A stretch of DNA of 64,000 nt from Toxotes chatareus (Eukaryota; Chordata; Actinopteri; Toxotidae). A program made the translations under genes and the position numbers. The DNA lies in the NCBI GenBank assembly GCA_016801885.1, contig CM028891.1, positions 12,631,517 to 12,695,516 of the forward strand, given 5' to 3'. Shown here one piece after another: positions 26,201 to 39,400 of this stretch (positions are counted from its first letter, which is position 1; every line of letters starts with the position of its first letter). The notes under the pieces are model-generated. The model was not told the DNA's origin. It worked only from the letters and a program-made list of their open reading frames with translations, and did not search any database.

Positions 26201-26846
26201 CACACATCTTGTTCAGTATATATCATAATCTTAAAGGTTTCTCAAATTCCATCTTGGAATATCATTTCAACAATATCAATTCCAACAGCACCAACACTTT
26301 TATATCCTTTAACTCTAAGAGCTTTGCAGCTTCATAACAAAAAAAGCCTTTTAAAAAAGTTGTGACTGCACAGAATGACACAGACATACTACCTTTCTGA
26401 AACCGAACCTGTGATTGGGTGTTTTATCTGTAATGCACAGATGTAAACTTTTGTTGAATGTTGAATATCTTCCAAAAATAAGTATGGAGTTTATTGTCAA
26501 CAATATCACAGAATCAAATACAAGAGTAAAACATTCAGTACACTGGTGAAAATACAAATGCACACAAAGGTATCAAAGGTGCCAGTTGTAATGTGATATG
26601 GTGCATTATAATTTCATAATTCATAAGTTAAGGGAGTCTATGCAATGAAAACTAGGTCTCTTAAAAGGAAGCAGTCAAGGTGGTTGTGTTTCTAGGTGCT
26701 TCTCAAAAAGTCTCTCTTGCATTCTTCCCCTGCAAACTAAATTAAGATGTACAATGTACAGTCATGCCAGTTCTTGCCTTTTTTTACCGAGTTTGTGCTG
26801 CTTGCTGACACACAGCTAGACAGGGTCAAGGATACATCTGACTCAC
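22626..26846. other. Intergenic, en2 downstream flank
   Basis: AG microsatellite at 23216-23255 and CA repeats at about 23413-23443 and 23459-23476. An 18-base T run is at 26021-26038. The 23630-23825 and 24690-24960 stretches are more balanced and could be regulatory. An octamer-like ATTTGCAT is near 22875. No gene supported. Confidence 0.5.
23216..23255. repeat. AG microsatellite
   Basis: Uninterrupted AG dinucleotides, forty bases. Flanking ORFs reading as RERERE or LSLSLS are artefacts. Confidence 0.95.
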
Positions 26847-27201
26847 CTCAGGCCCCTTGCTCTCCCCTGGGACTGGCCTGTCACTCACTTTGTGGTTACG
26901 CATCATAGCTGACAGAGGCACAAAGTGAGAGCTCGATGCTGCATCAACAGCAGCAACATCATCACCAAAACCCATCCTTAGCATGACATCTTCCTCCAAG
27001 TCCATCCACCAACTCTCTACACTGTGGAAGGGAAGGGAAGAAAAAAAAAAAAAGAATCACTTTCACACCAGAAGCTAATAAAATGTCATTCAGTGTGAGC
27101 AGGAAGACCTAAAAATAGAAGATCTGGGCGTTTACCTTAAAATTCTCCACACTGCAGTTTGGATATGGAACACTTTGTGAGTTCTGAAGTGGCAATCAGA
27201 C
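26847..27201 (-). CDS. Two candidate coding exons of an unidentified minus-strand gene
   Basis: On the minus strand, 27201-27136 is flanked by TTTGCAG and GTAAAC, and 27021-26847 by CCACAG and GTGAGT. Spliced together they give one open frame of about 80 codons: SDCHFRTHKVFHIQTAVW, then VESWWMDLEEDVMLRMGF, ending GESKGPE at a consensus donor. If the last donor is not used, the frame stops at 26832-26830. No domain is recognised. In a different phase the first exon continues the frame of the exon at 40945-41014 and then stops, so the two exon groups may or may not belong to one transcript. Coding status is plausible but unproven. A spliced non-coding RNA or a missed family member is possible. 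Confidence 0.4.
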
Positions 27202-27539
27202 CTGCAAAGGTTTAAAAAGGTTTAAAATGAGTTGGTTTATTGAGACTGGATAGTCACATCTACAGCGTGTGAGCCATTTTAAATGGCTCTCTAGCTCATT
27301 GGAATAATGCTGGGTTGGTGTAGCGTATAGCCTTTAATTGGTATTAGTTAGATGACATAATAAGCACATGCATAGAGCTGTTTGACTAAGAGCAAAGGGT
27401 TTCAATGATCACTGATCACAGCACTTTGTTCTTTCCACATTAAAAATGAATATAGTCAACGAAATACTGTACTGCACCACTTCTGAATACAAATGATGCT
27501 GTGGCCGATGCTGACAACCCAAACTAAGACATATTACAA

Positions 27540-28240
27540 CTAAGAAACACACACACAGTATATGAATGATATGGCTTGTTCAGCGAGCGACCGTTCCCAG
27601 CGTGCCAAGTTGCTAACCGATAATTTGGAGAATATAATGGCAGCTCGCCAAAGACCTGGGTGATGAGTTCAAAATAATGTTAACACTTTCCATTACAATG
27701 TAGCAAGTGTCACAATAAATACCAAACAGCACATTTTGCACTGATGTTTTCTATTTGGCTGCATCTGTGCTCCGAAAATTTCGCTAATCATGTTTGGGTG
27801 AATTTTTCAGTTTTAAACGTCAATTATTTCACAGAAGAACATACAGCAACATTTGGTTCTATATATAGGCGTACTGCGGCCAAAAATAGAGCACTGTCGT
27901 CAACTATAGATTCTGGATGAGTCTGCGACAAAAGAGGAGAACCCTTCACCAGTGTCAGCACGATCTACCTGTCCAGACATCTTCAGATTCTCCATTGTGC
28001 CAAGACGGCCGAATACACCAAAAATAATTATCTCGGTTTGAGATGGCATACAATGCGAGATACAGCTCAGTCGACTGTGCCTTAGCTCATAGTAGTGGGC
28101 GTTACTCTCTTTCTCCCTCTCACTCATTTTGCTGCATGCTGCCATTTTAACTGCTCCTGAGTGGCAGGCGAGAGGGCGGGGTTGGTAGTGGCGGCCATGA
28201 TGGCGGAATCACTACACCCACTCCTGAAGAACAGCCTCAA
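27540..28240. other. Possible interspersed element, low confidence
   Basis: Mixed sequence with a higher CpG content than its flanks (CGAGCGACCGTTCC, ACGGCCGAATACACC, GTCGACTGTGCC). An 81-codon minus-strand frame at 27900-28145 starts MAACSKMSERE. It has no splice context and no recognised protein family. It could be a DNA-transposon relic or a CpG-rich regulatory patch. Confidence 0.2.
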
Positions 28241-29399
28241 CATCAAAGCCAATTCACATATAAGCCTATACTGTGGTTCAGGCCAAAACCAGGGACTCTA
28301 GGCACAGAACGAAGGACGACGCCGAATAAACAAGAACAATATCTACAACACTGCACTGTGTGCGGCCCGAAACATACCTATCAGTGTATACACATGCTCA
28401 TTATATTATTCTGACAATTTGTAGTTACTGAGAAAAATCCTCCCTAAATATTTTCTCAAATATACATAAATTCTAAACTTGTAATCAGAAGTCAAAAATC
28501 AGGTGTTGAAAGTCAAACATTTTTCAAATTCAAAGCAGCAGCATTATTTGTGATACTGCACATTTCTTGATTCCATTTAGAATATATTCTAGATCTTTTT
28601 ACTTCAATCACGTGCGTATATGCATTTTATAAGTACAGGTTACGAGAAAAGTATATGTTGTATTAATAAACTGAAGAACATCGTGTACGTTACTCCCATA
28701 TATTGAAATCTACAAATCACAGTTTCATGAAAATAAAAACAGAAAAAAAACAGAATGAAATATGTCTGGCCAAGACGGAAAAGATAGATTTGGCTCAAGG
28801 CACAAAAAAAAAAAGCTCAGAAAGACAATTCTTCCTCAGCAATGTAAATGTTAAATATTGAGTGAATCTAAGATTATTATTCTTTGTTTTACAGGATAGA
28901 ACAGATATCAAATTCAAAGATTACTTACTGTGAACGAGAAATAAAATCTCCAAAAACGTATAAACATTAAAAAAACAATCATGAATCAAAAACAGCAAGT
29001 CTTCCTTCATGTTAGATTATGTCACAAATTAAAAGAAAAAGTCATTTCAGAGCTGAAAGGCAAAAGCATTAGTCAGCAATATTGTTGTCCGTCTTGCACA
29101 TCTGACCTGACGTTCTGTGACCTGACTGAAAATGTCACACAATTATTAAAATCAAGAAAAAGAAGTTTTGCCAACAAATTCATGCTTGTGGTCCCTCAAA
29201 GGAGATTCTGTGTTATGTGGGTCACATCCATACCCCCGCCTCATTTCCCCACCCCCAACCATGAAAATTAAAAAGGAAAAAAAAAAAAAATGTCTTCCTT
29301 GGATAACCACAGTGGCTCCTAACCAACTACATTTGAGGTCAAAGTTCATTATGTCCCCTTGGCAACACCAGGGCAACAAGCAAGGGTGTCTAGACAGGT
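28241..29399. other. Intergenic, nothing recognised
   Basis: AT-rich DNA. The 96-codon frame at 28981-29271 has no coding bias or homologue that I know. Confidence 0.5.
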
Positions 29400-29800
29400 C
29401 ATGGTATCCCCCCCGTGCCCAAACCAACCCACCACCCCTGGCTCTTTCCGGAAGGAGGTGTCAGCAGCAGCCAAGTGCAGGGTAAACAGGGCGGGAGGGG
29501 GGGGGTGGCCTTTGGCCCTTGCGAGGTCGGATCAGCACTTCCACCCTCCACTGATCAAAGATGGGGATCCTCCATGCCAGGGCCTTGGTCAAAGGGGGCA
29601 GGGTCGGGAGATGAACTCTGCGTTTCTGTAATCTAGACGTGTCCAGACCCAATTGTCTTCTTTCACAGCCCAAAATGGACCCTTCCGGTGCTGCTGATTA
29701 CATTAGGGAGGACAGCCTCTTTTCACAGGGGTGCCCAGACAAAAGAGGCGCTTCCGTGCCCCTCGCCATCTGGTCCCAAAATAACAGAAAAGGTCCCAGA
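29400..29800. promoter_or_regulatory. Candidate conserved non-coding block
   Basis: GC-richer island in AT-rich surroundings, with TCF/LEF-like words GATCAAAGATGG and TTGGTCAAAGGG and a GGAGGGGGGGGGTGG run. Open frames occur on both strands, as expected for stop-poor GC-rich DNA. Regulatory role inferred. Confidence 0.3.
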
Positions 29801-31245
29801 AAAAAAAAAAAAAGCAGCCAGCACACAGCCTTAAATGAAAAGAAGGCTGTTTGAATAGATGGGATGGCTGGACAGATAAGCAAACATACAGTAAAGCCTC
29901 ACACATTTACGCAGAGATTGGAACCCAATCTACATCAGCAAATAAAGCCGTGTACATGGGCTCTGATGAGCAGGCCTGAAAATCATTGACGGATTTAAGC
30001 AAAAATGGAATTCTGCTGTGCACCAAACAGAGAGCCGTGCCACACATACATCGTTATTACTGCAAACTATCTACGCCCAGAGGCTCTTCCATTAGTTTAA
30101 ACTAATCTATGTTGGACCACCGTGGACCAAATGGACAGATCTGTGATGGAAATTAGAAGAAAACCACTAAAATATGTGATAGTTCTGAGTTTTTAATACA
30201 ACACAGTCAATACGGATGGAGATAAATAATTTAAGATACAATACATTAGGCATAAACACAACTAACAAAGCCTGGACGGCCAAAGATTTTTACCTCTGAA
30301 TTTAGTAAATCAGTAAAGTAAATCAGTATTGCTCCTGCACAGGTGTCACATTGAGCTGATTAGCCAAATCAGCAGTAATTACAAACTCATAGATACTGCA
30401 CACTGTATGTTTGTCCTAACCCTGGTGGTTGTGTAACTAGCGGAGTGATAGTACAGAATGACAACACAGCTACTAACACTAAGATGAAGAGCCTGGGTTT
30501 CAAAACACATTACAGTTGAAGTAATGAGTCACGTGAACATCCTTCCTGTCAAACAGTCTTGGTTTGTGAAAACCTGATATGAGATGAGATGATTCTAAAG
30601 GTAGAAAATGTTAGTGAATACCTATCCTGACCTCTTTGCTTTCTTTTGAAGACTATGTCCATTTTTAAATCCAGTTGTTCAGAGTATAACAATGTGGTCT
30701 GTTCAGTCCTGCAGGCTCTTTGAGAGGTTCACGTGTTCAACATGCAGGCAATTTCAGATAAGCTACACAGCGTTATACAGTCACAAAATGTTTAACTTGG
30801 GGCTTTTGGAGCTCTGTTTTGCTAATGTTGATTATGTGCTTTGCTATGCATGGCCTGTTTTTCCTCTCACAGTTTAAGTCCACAAGGAAATTTGGTAAAT
30901 AAACAACCTCATTAGTGGCAAAGGTGATGCTGCCCTTGATCTTGAATGGTTTTGTCAGGAGAAAGGTGAATGTGCAGCATTGAGAAGTATAGTTAGATTG
31001 AGTAGCCCATCCATATGGGACCACCTGCTTTGTTATGAAAACTGATTTCATTGCAAACCTACAAATCTAAATTCAACTCTTGACTGGCACAAGCCAAGCA
31101 AGGGTGATGTGGAAAGAAATACTGCATACAAGAACAAATCTACCTCCAAAACATATAGTTTTGCACACATTATATAATTATAACATCTACAAATCACAGC
31201 GATATTTTTGTTTTATGCCAAAATTTGATACTAAACAAATCTCAA

Positions 31246-31449
31246 GACCTCAAAGTTGTGGTGTCCATCAGCCATGACAGGGAAACCTGGATCATGAACC
31301 ACTTCACTGTCATCTCATCTCAACACAACAAGATCGCAGTTTACAGAACCAACTACAGCAAAGAATTCACTTTTAAACAAATATATGCATCCAAGGCTTT
31401 AGACAGATGTGTCATCCTAACTTTGAATGTAGATATGGAGGATTTATGA
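31246..31449 (+). pseudogene. Coding-like relic or orphan exon, family unknown
   Basis: A frame from 31246 (DLKVVVSISHDRETWIMNHF...) to a stop at 31447-31449 shows clear coding character. In the first 38 codons from 31258, about two thirds end in C or G although the region is AT-rich, with repeated ATC, AAC, TTC and TAC. The pattern FTVISS...KEF...ALDRCV...D..L faintly recalls exon 2 of the fatty-acid/retinoid-binding protein family, but this is weak. No matching flanking exon and no good start or splice pair were found, so it may be a retrocopy or decayed exon. Confidence 0.35.
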
Positions 31450-32175
31450 AATCCAAATGAAGAGTATCGCCAGAACAAATGTTTTAATCAATCATGAAAT
31501 ATACTGTTAGTAGAATTGGGACATACATAACATCCAAGGTAAAACTCATGAACCAGATAAAGTTTCTCTCATGAGCTTTGAACTCCAGAGAAATTGTGTA
31601 AAGCTGGTTTTAAGTACTGAAATTTAATGTAATTTTAATATCTTTGGTTTTAAAGTTAACGATAAACAGCACTTTAGTGAATCATTTGCCTTCTAACTTT
31701 TCATTTTATACAGCCCAGCTGATTTTCTACCTTTTCTCTATCTGCTTATTCTTCATTTTCCCTCTTATACAGGAACTATATATAAACTACATCCTGCCCC
31801 AAAACTTTCAGTTTTCTGTTTTTCATCTCTATATAAATAAGTTAAAATAAAAGCGAAACACATGACTGGAAGCAAATAACTAAGCAAATACAGAAAACAA
31901 CTGTGATAACACACTAAAATGCTTTGCCAGGCCAAAAATGGTCAGAGGGCACAAAAAAAATATATATAAAAAGAACTGTAAGCAAATGGCATTTTACTGG
32001 TATGATTTTTCACAGCTATATCCTGAGAAGAGAGGAAATTACTGTAGAATTCAGTGTCTTAAAAGACTTACTTCACACATGACAACAAGTTCTTTTCATA
32101 CCTGCTGTGATGAAGCAACACCCTGCAAGTACTTTACATCTGATTTTCTTTTTTTCCCATCTGTGCCATTTCTAG

Positions 32176-32223
32176 GAGAAGCAGCTCATATTAAAACAAT
32201 ATGGAGAGCATACACTGAAGCAG
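32176..32223 (+). other. Exon-like 48-base segment, unidentified
   Basis: Preceded by a pyrimidine-rich tract and TTTCTAG and followed by GTGAGG. It reads EKQLILKQYGEHTLKQ without a stop in phase 0. No neighbouring exon on this strand could be joined with confidence. Confidence 0.2.
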
Positions 32224-32472
32224 GTGAGGTGCTGTGATCTTTCTGCTATTCTTGCGCTAAAGCTCAAGAGGAAGTTTTTTTTTTTCTCAGTTCCAAATAA
32301 AAGGACATGTTCCAGCCTTCAAAGATGTGGCACTGGCACATAAAGCTATAACTGCACTATAATGCTGAAGACTTAATATATTGACTTAAATTTAAACCAG
32401 GATAATGTAATAATTGTAATGATGCTGCACACTTGCACCTGTTTTGGTAGCTTTAGACTGACAGTCAAACTT

Positions 32473-32963
32473 GATGTGGCTGATGTTTTTTCTTGCACTT
32501 GTTTGTCTTGCAATTATTGATAATAAAAAAAAAAAAAAAAAAAAAAAGGTAAGAAAAAATGCAATTCAATTTTATTTATATAGCACCTTCCACAATCAAA
32601 ATTGTCTCAAAGTGCTTTACAGAGACCCAGAGCCTGACCCCAGAGCAAGCACTTAAGGCGACAGTGGCAAGAAAAAAACTCCCTTTTAACAGGAAGAAAC
32701 CTTGAGCAGAACCTGGATATGCCTGCATACCAGAAGAGCACACAAAATTCCAGGGCAGATAAAGTCAGAAAGTTTACACAGTTTTGCTGAGGTGAGAATG
32801 CTGCTGATGATAATATATTATTCACAAAATGATGTGGCCGATGTTTTTTCTTGCACTTTTTGGTCTTGCAATTATTAATAAAAAATTTTAAAAAGTAAAA
32901 AAATGCAAGGCAGAAAGTTTACACAAGTTTTGCTGAGGTGAGCATGCTGCTGATATTACTCAC
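32473..32963. repeat. Tandem duplication, one copy interrupted
   Basis: A unit beginning GATGTGGC(T/C)GATGTTTTTT and ending AGAAAGTTTACACA...GCTGAGGTGAG.ATGCTGCTGAT occurs twice: 32473-32826, interrupted in the middle, and 32831-32963, uninterrupted. The copies differ by scattered substitutions and by the length of an A run (23 As at 32525-32547 in the first). Confidence 0.85.
32563..32762 (+). mobile_element. Teleost short interspersed repeat inserted in the first duplicate
   Basis: ATTCAATTTTATTTATATAG, AAAGTGCTTTACAGAGACC, GCACTTAAGGCGACAGTGGC and CCCTTTTAACAGGAAGAAAC are hallmark words of a short repeat found throughout teleost genomes. Its edges are fixed by comparison with the neighbouring uninterrupted copy, which lacks it. 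About 200 bases. Confidence 0.8.
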
Positions 32964-35171
32964 AAAGGCTCATGACAATTTCAGAAAACCACTTCATGTA
33001 TTTGAACTTATACACCAGTGTAACATAGGTACAGATGTTAAAACACTCCTTTTCTATAAGCTCTTACACAGAAGTCTTACAAATAGAAAACTGTTTTATA
33101 TTCATCAACTACTTTTCAAGCAGGTAGTGGGGAGGGGAAAAAAATTATGCAGAGGAAAGAGATTCACAACCAGTCAGAACTGAAATGAAATACACTCTCC
33201 CTCCTAAATGTCTACTCCCAACACATTTAAAAAATATTTCAGACTAGATGCAAGAAAACCAAAGCTCCAGCAGGTCAAGCTACAAAATCTGGCAAATACT
33301 GTCCAGAGTAACACATGTGCCATTACTCGCCTGAACAAAAACATTTCTAGAACTTTCTCTCCACTGCTCTGACTCTCAACTTTCCTTCTATCTCAGTGAA
33401 GACAGCAACACCAAGGGGAGTTCCCTTACTTTTGCTTTCACTGAATCCTTCTTCCAAACTCTCAATCCTGCACTTTGTCAAAATTACTTTTTTTTTTTTT
33501 TTTATGGGCAAAGCAAATCTAAATAACAGCCACACTGTAAAGTCCAATCCACTACTGATTCATTGCATGTGCATCTGCTGGGGGTTGCACATAACTGGCA
33601 GACACCAGCTCGGTTTCACAACTGTGGGATAAGTGAAGTGAGTGTGACATATAGAGGGCAGGTGGTGCCAGTCAAGTGAAATACACAAGTGTAGTCCCAA
33701 TCTGTAGTTTCTTAGCTCCATAATTAGTTATTTTTCCATAGCAATCTCCAAATTATGTCATCAGGCCTTACAGCATACTCATTATTCACTGCAACAAACA
33801 AGCTGGAAATAACACTCAATCCTATGGAGACCTGAAAACTGCGTTCCAGGGAGGGACTTGAGTCGCTGTGTGAAACCAACAAGAACCAACACGACACCTG
33901 GCATTTTCCAGCTAAAGTGGGCTGTTGCACACTGCTGAGCACAATAGCAAGACATGCTTCTTAATTGTGTAGGTTTGAGTATACTGAGAAAAAATTTTAT
34001 TTTAGAAAATCACACATATGGCTGTCCATAAACAGCTTAAAAACCAGAAGCTTTTTTTTTTTTTTTTTTTTTTTTTTAATAAACATGTATGCGTAAGAAC
34101 TGTTTACACGTTTTAAAAAGGCACCTAATCTTGAGGTCACTGTTCACCTGCAGTAATTACACATTTTGAGAAAGTGCCCAAAAGCATTCAGTAGCATAAA
34201 AAATAAATCTAAAAAAATCAGAAAACCAAAATCAGAAATAATCAGATATGGAAAAAGGTAAATTAAATATTTCTAAACTAAGAAAGGAATGAACTGAAAC
34301 CACAGAATAAACAAGTTACTGTAAAAGGCATCAAGGGTTAATTAATATGCTTATTCTACTATGAAAGAAAAGTGATAAAAATATTGCAAAATTTTTCTCA
34401 CTTAGTGACCTTGTAAACAACAGACACGTCATTATTTTGTCCTCTAAGGTGACGCCTTAATTAATGTTGCATTTTTAATATAAATAACCATATAACTCTA
34501 CAACTTGCCCAGTTGCACTGTTGGAGGTGAGAGAGGAAAAAAATACAACAATCTACTAATCAGGAATCTAAGACATTCACTGTGAACTGTAAGAGTAAGT
34601 AAATGGAAACAAAAATTTAGTTTTACTGAAGTTTTACTGATGGCTGGTTAAACCGGTGTCTCAATGTTTTTAAGACTGAACATGGCTGAAGTTGAACATG
34701 ACTAAGTAACTGCTTACTTGAATGATTTCCTGTTGAACCCTTTCAAAGTATTTTAAAATAAAAGCAGTCCTTACTATATTCTTGCTTATGCAAAACCTTT
34801 TTAGGCTAAACAAACAGGATTGAGCTCAAATATTACTCAAAACCTGGTTGTGTTCACCCTGAATCCTGAATAAAAGTTGAAGAAATAGAAATAAAAAAAA
34901 TTAAAGTCCTAAAATAACAACTGTCATACCAACATACAAATCATACCATTTCCGTGATCTGAGAAGATATGTAGAATATATGGAGGTTCTGAAAAGTAAA
35001 TATTAAAATCAAAACTTATTTAAACATTAGTGTCACTGCTCAGACTGAATTCAGTTTCAAACATGTCACAATAAGAAATGTTAAAATTTTGAAATAACAG
35101 TGGTTATTGGTGCTAGAGTGTATATTAAATAAATAAAAATAAAAACACAAATGTGAGAATCAGAAAACCTT

Positions 35172-35203
<32 letters not shown>

Positions 35204-35629
35204 GCCGCTGCACTATGAAACAGTTCTTCTAAAGTTGACTACCACTTCTAGTTGCTATAAAGATAAGCTAATAAGTTGCCAACAACAAAAAGCAATGAAA
35301 AGGTTTCATCAGACAAACATTACTGACAAAGAATGGACATTTAGCACTACTATTAAAAGTTAAATCCCCTTCAGAGCTTCCAGCTATTGCTATCTGAACA
35401 AATATTTTATATTTTTTGAAAAAGACTAAGCTACTACAATAAAGCCCTTGGGAACTGGTACAACACCTGCACTTCGGAAATCATGTGATGTCTGCACTTT
35501 CATGAAAGTGACATGTGCCCTGACTTTAACACAATGCAAACATTTTAAAGAGGGTAATTAGTCAACAGTTAAAGGCAGTAATCACCTAGTGATGAAGATA
35601 AAAGGACTCAAAGGAAAACAAACTGGAAA
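32964..35629. other. Intergenic, AT-rich
   Basis: Two 26-base T runs at 34052-34077 and 35170-35195 could be tails of minus-strand retroposons or simple slippage; no element body was recognised beside them. A minus-strand frame ending at 33347 (…GTPLGVAVFTEIEGKLRVRAVERKF) has a protein-like look but no convincing splice acceptor. Confidence 0.45.
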
Positions 35630-36470
35630 TGGGCTGGTACCATTCACATCACAGTCGGATTCTAGAGGTCATGTGCTAAGTCCTGTTAAGAGCCTCAAAG
35701 GGCAAACACTGAACATTGAGCACTTTTGTGTGAGTGTTTAGAAACACAGCCAGATTTTAAGCACACAAACACGAAAAATATCAATTTCACATTTGGTTTA
35801 ACGCTTTCACACTTTGCGTCACTGACGCCCAGAGAGACGGGCTGTGGAAGACAAAACACAGCTCCTGGATAAGGATCATGTTAATGCCTATCAATTAGGA
35901 TCAAAAGGGGATTAACCGGCATGGTTGCAGCGGTGGGATGGGGGCCCATGCAAAGTCACTGAATACTAAGGGTCACACCCCCGACTTCATTAGGCCTGAC
36001 CTTTCCACGCCATTGTGACAGGAAAGAGACCCTGCAGTCTGTGTTTCCCCTCTACCCACCTTAGATGGCTTATGGAGAGTCAAATATGAGACATGCAGAA
36101 AAGCCGTTAGAGATCAGTGAAATATGAAATATTCACTTTCAAAGTCCAGGGAGACTTATTAGGTTTCCACAACTTGGTGCAGGTGGGTATTTACTCATCA
36201 ACATCTACCCTCCTTGCAAAGGAAACAATTTTTTTTCACCTTAGAGAGAAGTGAGATTTACTAATTAGTCATGGTGCAGCCTCCCTCGCTATGATGTACC
36301 GCAGGGTTGACGAGCTCTAACTCTGCCTTGCCGTCTTAATTCACAAAAGGTCAAATGGCAAAGTGAAAGCAGGTACTCCAGGTGTGTCAAAATAAGCCCC
36401 AATTAGGGAAAAATGCAAGCTCACCCTCAAGTCTTACATATCTGACTTTGAAGGAAACTTTTGGAAAAGC
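35630..36470. promoter_or_regulatory. Strong candidate cluster of conserved non-coding DNA
   Basis: The longest repeat-free, compositionally even block of the en2-rbm33 gap. It has homeodomain cores TCAATTAGG (35891-35899), CTAATTAGTC (36261-36270) and CCAATTAGGG (36399-36408), GGGATTAACC, nuclear-receptor-like AAGGGTCACACC and GCCTGACCTTTCC, and TCF-like AAAGTC words. There is no coding frame. Likely a developmental enhancer of the en2/shh neighbourhood, by inference. Confidence 0.45.
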
Positions 36471-39400
36471 CTCTGAATGGAGGAACTTTTAACGTACTTT
36501 TTTCCCTTTTTACATATTCATTTGATACATAGAAACAAATGAGAGCAAAAAAGAGAAAACTTTTACACCAAATTAGTGGTCACATAAACGCTGGGTTTCT
36601 CAGTGTTTCCACAAGACCCAGTCCGCTACTACCGCTTACTGCTAAACAGGGCTGTTGCATCATTAAAAGTAGCTGCTGCATTTTTTTTCCCCCACACCTG
36701 AGATTCAACGAGTCAAGAGTCTGGATAAAACATGAATAACTTTGTAGTTTCTCTTTAGTCAATATATAAAATTAATGCAACAAGTTACAGTTTGATTCGA
36801 ACATCGTTGGGGTTGAAAAGAGCAAGATATGTGACTGAGCGGACCAGAAATGAAGACTTATTAACTATATTGAATTGGACTGAACCTGGTTCTCAGAGTA
36901 TACAATATGGCAGCCTGAGCAGATGTTAGTACACATTCAGGTAAGAACAATTATCATACTATTCAACCATAATGTGCTTTTGATTTTACAGGGGTCTTTG
37001 ATTAAAATGTGTACCAAGGAAACACATATCTGATGATTTATCATTACCAAAATGCTTTTTTTAAAACTCCTAAATATCACTACCCAGCCCCAAAACACAG
37101 TTTTGGTAAAACTCCATGTCTTAACACAAGGAAGCAATGTATTTTACATCCAACCTTTCATACCATACCTGCACAGTATCTGACATGTAAAAACCCCAGC
37201 GAAGGGTACAGTGCACCTGGGCTAGATAACTAATGGAGACCCATTCTTACCAACAGAAAGCACATGATTTTTTCATCTGTGTAAAGCGGTGATGAAAAAA
37301 AAAAAAAGAAAACATTTAAATCTTTTAAACCTTTTAGTTGACCGTTAAGCCCAAACATTCAAGGATTCTGATCATGTTAGTTTAGACGAACAGACCCTGT
37401 CATTTTCATGAACAATAAATCTTGTAACATGTTAAATGCATAAGTACTCGAAACTGTCCTGCCATTTTGCTGGAAACTAGAGGACTACTCCTCTTCATTT
37501 CACTTGCTTCAATCTAGTGGTATGTTTTTTACTTTCCATGTACTCAGGACTCAGTGAAAGTTCAGACTTAAATAAAAAAGCAGAAGTTCATCTCAGGCCA
37601 AAAGTTTCTTCCCAGTAACTAAGTACTTGTTCAGGCTGCTGTTCAGTTTAAGCAGGCATGCAGCCTTGCACTGCAGTCAAACAGTGGTCACCCAGGCCTA
37701 CAGCTTTCTTTGTAGCGTTCATGAGGGTGTTATAGATGAGCACACTCCATTTAAAAGTCAGTGGTGGATTTGCAGTCAAATGAAAACAGGAAGTATTGCT
37801 GAAGCTGTCAAGGCTACGCAGCTGAGTGGGAACGGACATGCTGCATGTGCACATCTTAAGACTAGCTGGATCACAAACAGCGGAAACAAATGTAGGCTAC
37901 ACACAACATTCACAATCTAGTCAAGAAAAGCACGTGTATTTACCTCTCACAAAGCTAAGAAATAACTGTTCTAACAACTGACATTTACAATACAGTCACT
38001 GTGCATTTTCAGGTAGGCAGCCTCCTTCTAATGTGGGACTTATATTTATGAGATACTGAGAATGATGTTGGGGCTGTAGCTTACATTCAAAATCTCTGCT
38101 CACTCAGTGAGCAGTGCGTTGACTGTGTTTGTTTTAACGGTAAACAAAGGTCTGCTATCTCAAACTAAAGATCTTAATGTTGGCCCAAGATCAATTTCAT
38201 ACCTAAGAAACTGTGTTTGAGCAGAAGACGAGACAGTTTGCAAAATCCACCCGATAAACAAGTCCCTCGTGTTGTTATTCTATCTTTAGGGAATCTTGAA
38301 TAAATTATACAGGAAACAAAGTCAACAGTATCTGATCGATGGAAATATTAGATCTGAAAAACAAAAAGCAATATAGGAACAACAACGGTAATATAGGACA
38401 TTATCGAAAGCGTTTGTGGTCAACAGACGTATCAATATGAATATCAAAATGCTGTAAATTTAACACAACTAAGATTTCATTTCTATGACTGACAACAGCT
38501 GAAATAGTCTAATCTGAATGTGCATGATCACAGCTGGAAAATGTCCACACTGTCTACTTGCATTAGTGGAATTTGTACTATTTCAGTGAAGTAAACTTCA
38601 CTTGTTTTGTTTCATCTGCAAAGGTCAACAGGTTTGAGAGTGAAAAAAAAAAAATCTCGATCTGACATTAAGCTATAGGTTTAGTAATTCCGACCTGCCT
38701 AGTCTCCTCATGACACCACAACACATGCATAAACCCAAAGTGCCTTTTCCTCTCTCTATTTTCGTGGCAACAGAGCAGAGGCCCAGCTTAATACGTTACT
38801 GACAGCCACTGTTGTGTTAGGTGGCATCAGAACACAGTCTGGCTTTCACACGAGGTCTTAACAGTGGACGAAAACAAGCATTCAAGGGGGTAAAGGTCAC
38901 CTAAACCTTTTAGCAGTTCTACATCACAATATACAATACTTTACATAAATGTTGCAATGGGTGGACTTTAATTTAAAGTGCATTTACAGCATTTACATTA
39001 TAAAAGATATTAAGATTACTTTTCAATTTCAGTTAATGCAATATAACAAACTAATAACGCAGCACTATAATCGCTATAAAGGCTTTGATTTTCCATAAGC
39101 ATAATATACATCAAGACTAAGAAATTTCATTACATTAGTTATATTTAACTCTGTGTGTATGTATGTGTTAGTTTTATAACAAAAATAGTACCGTGCATAA
39201 TTCAACAAATAATTGCAAACTGAAATAAATTGAAAATATGTGCATAATATGATCATACAAATCAGAAAAAAAAATTTAATGTAATTTATGACGGCGATGA
39301 GATATCAAATATATTTGTCGTAAATAATGTTTGATGCACGATTCACTCAAGACAAAAACAACATTGTATTTAATGTGTATGTTTCCTTTTCATATAATTT

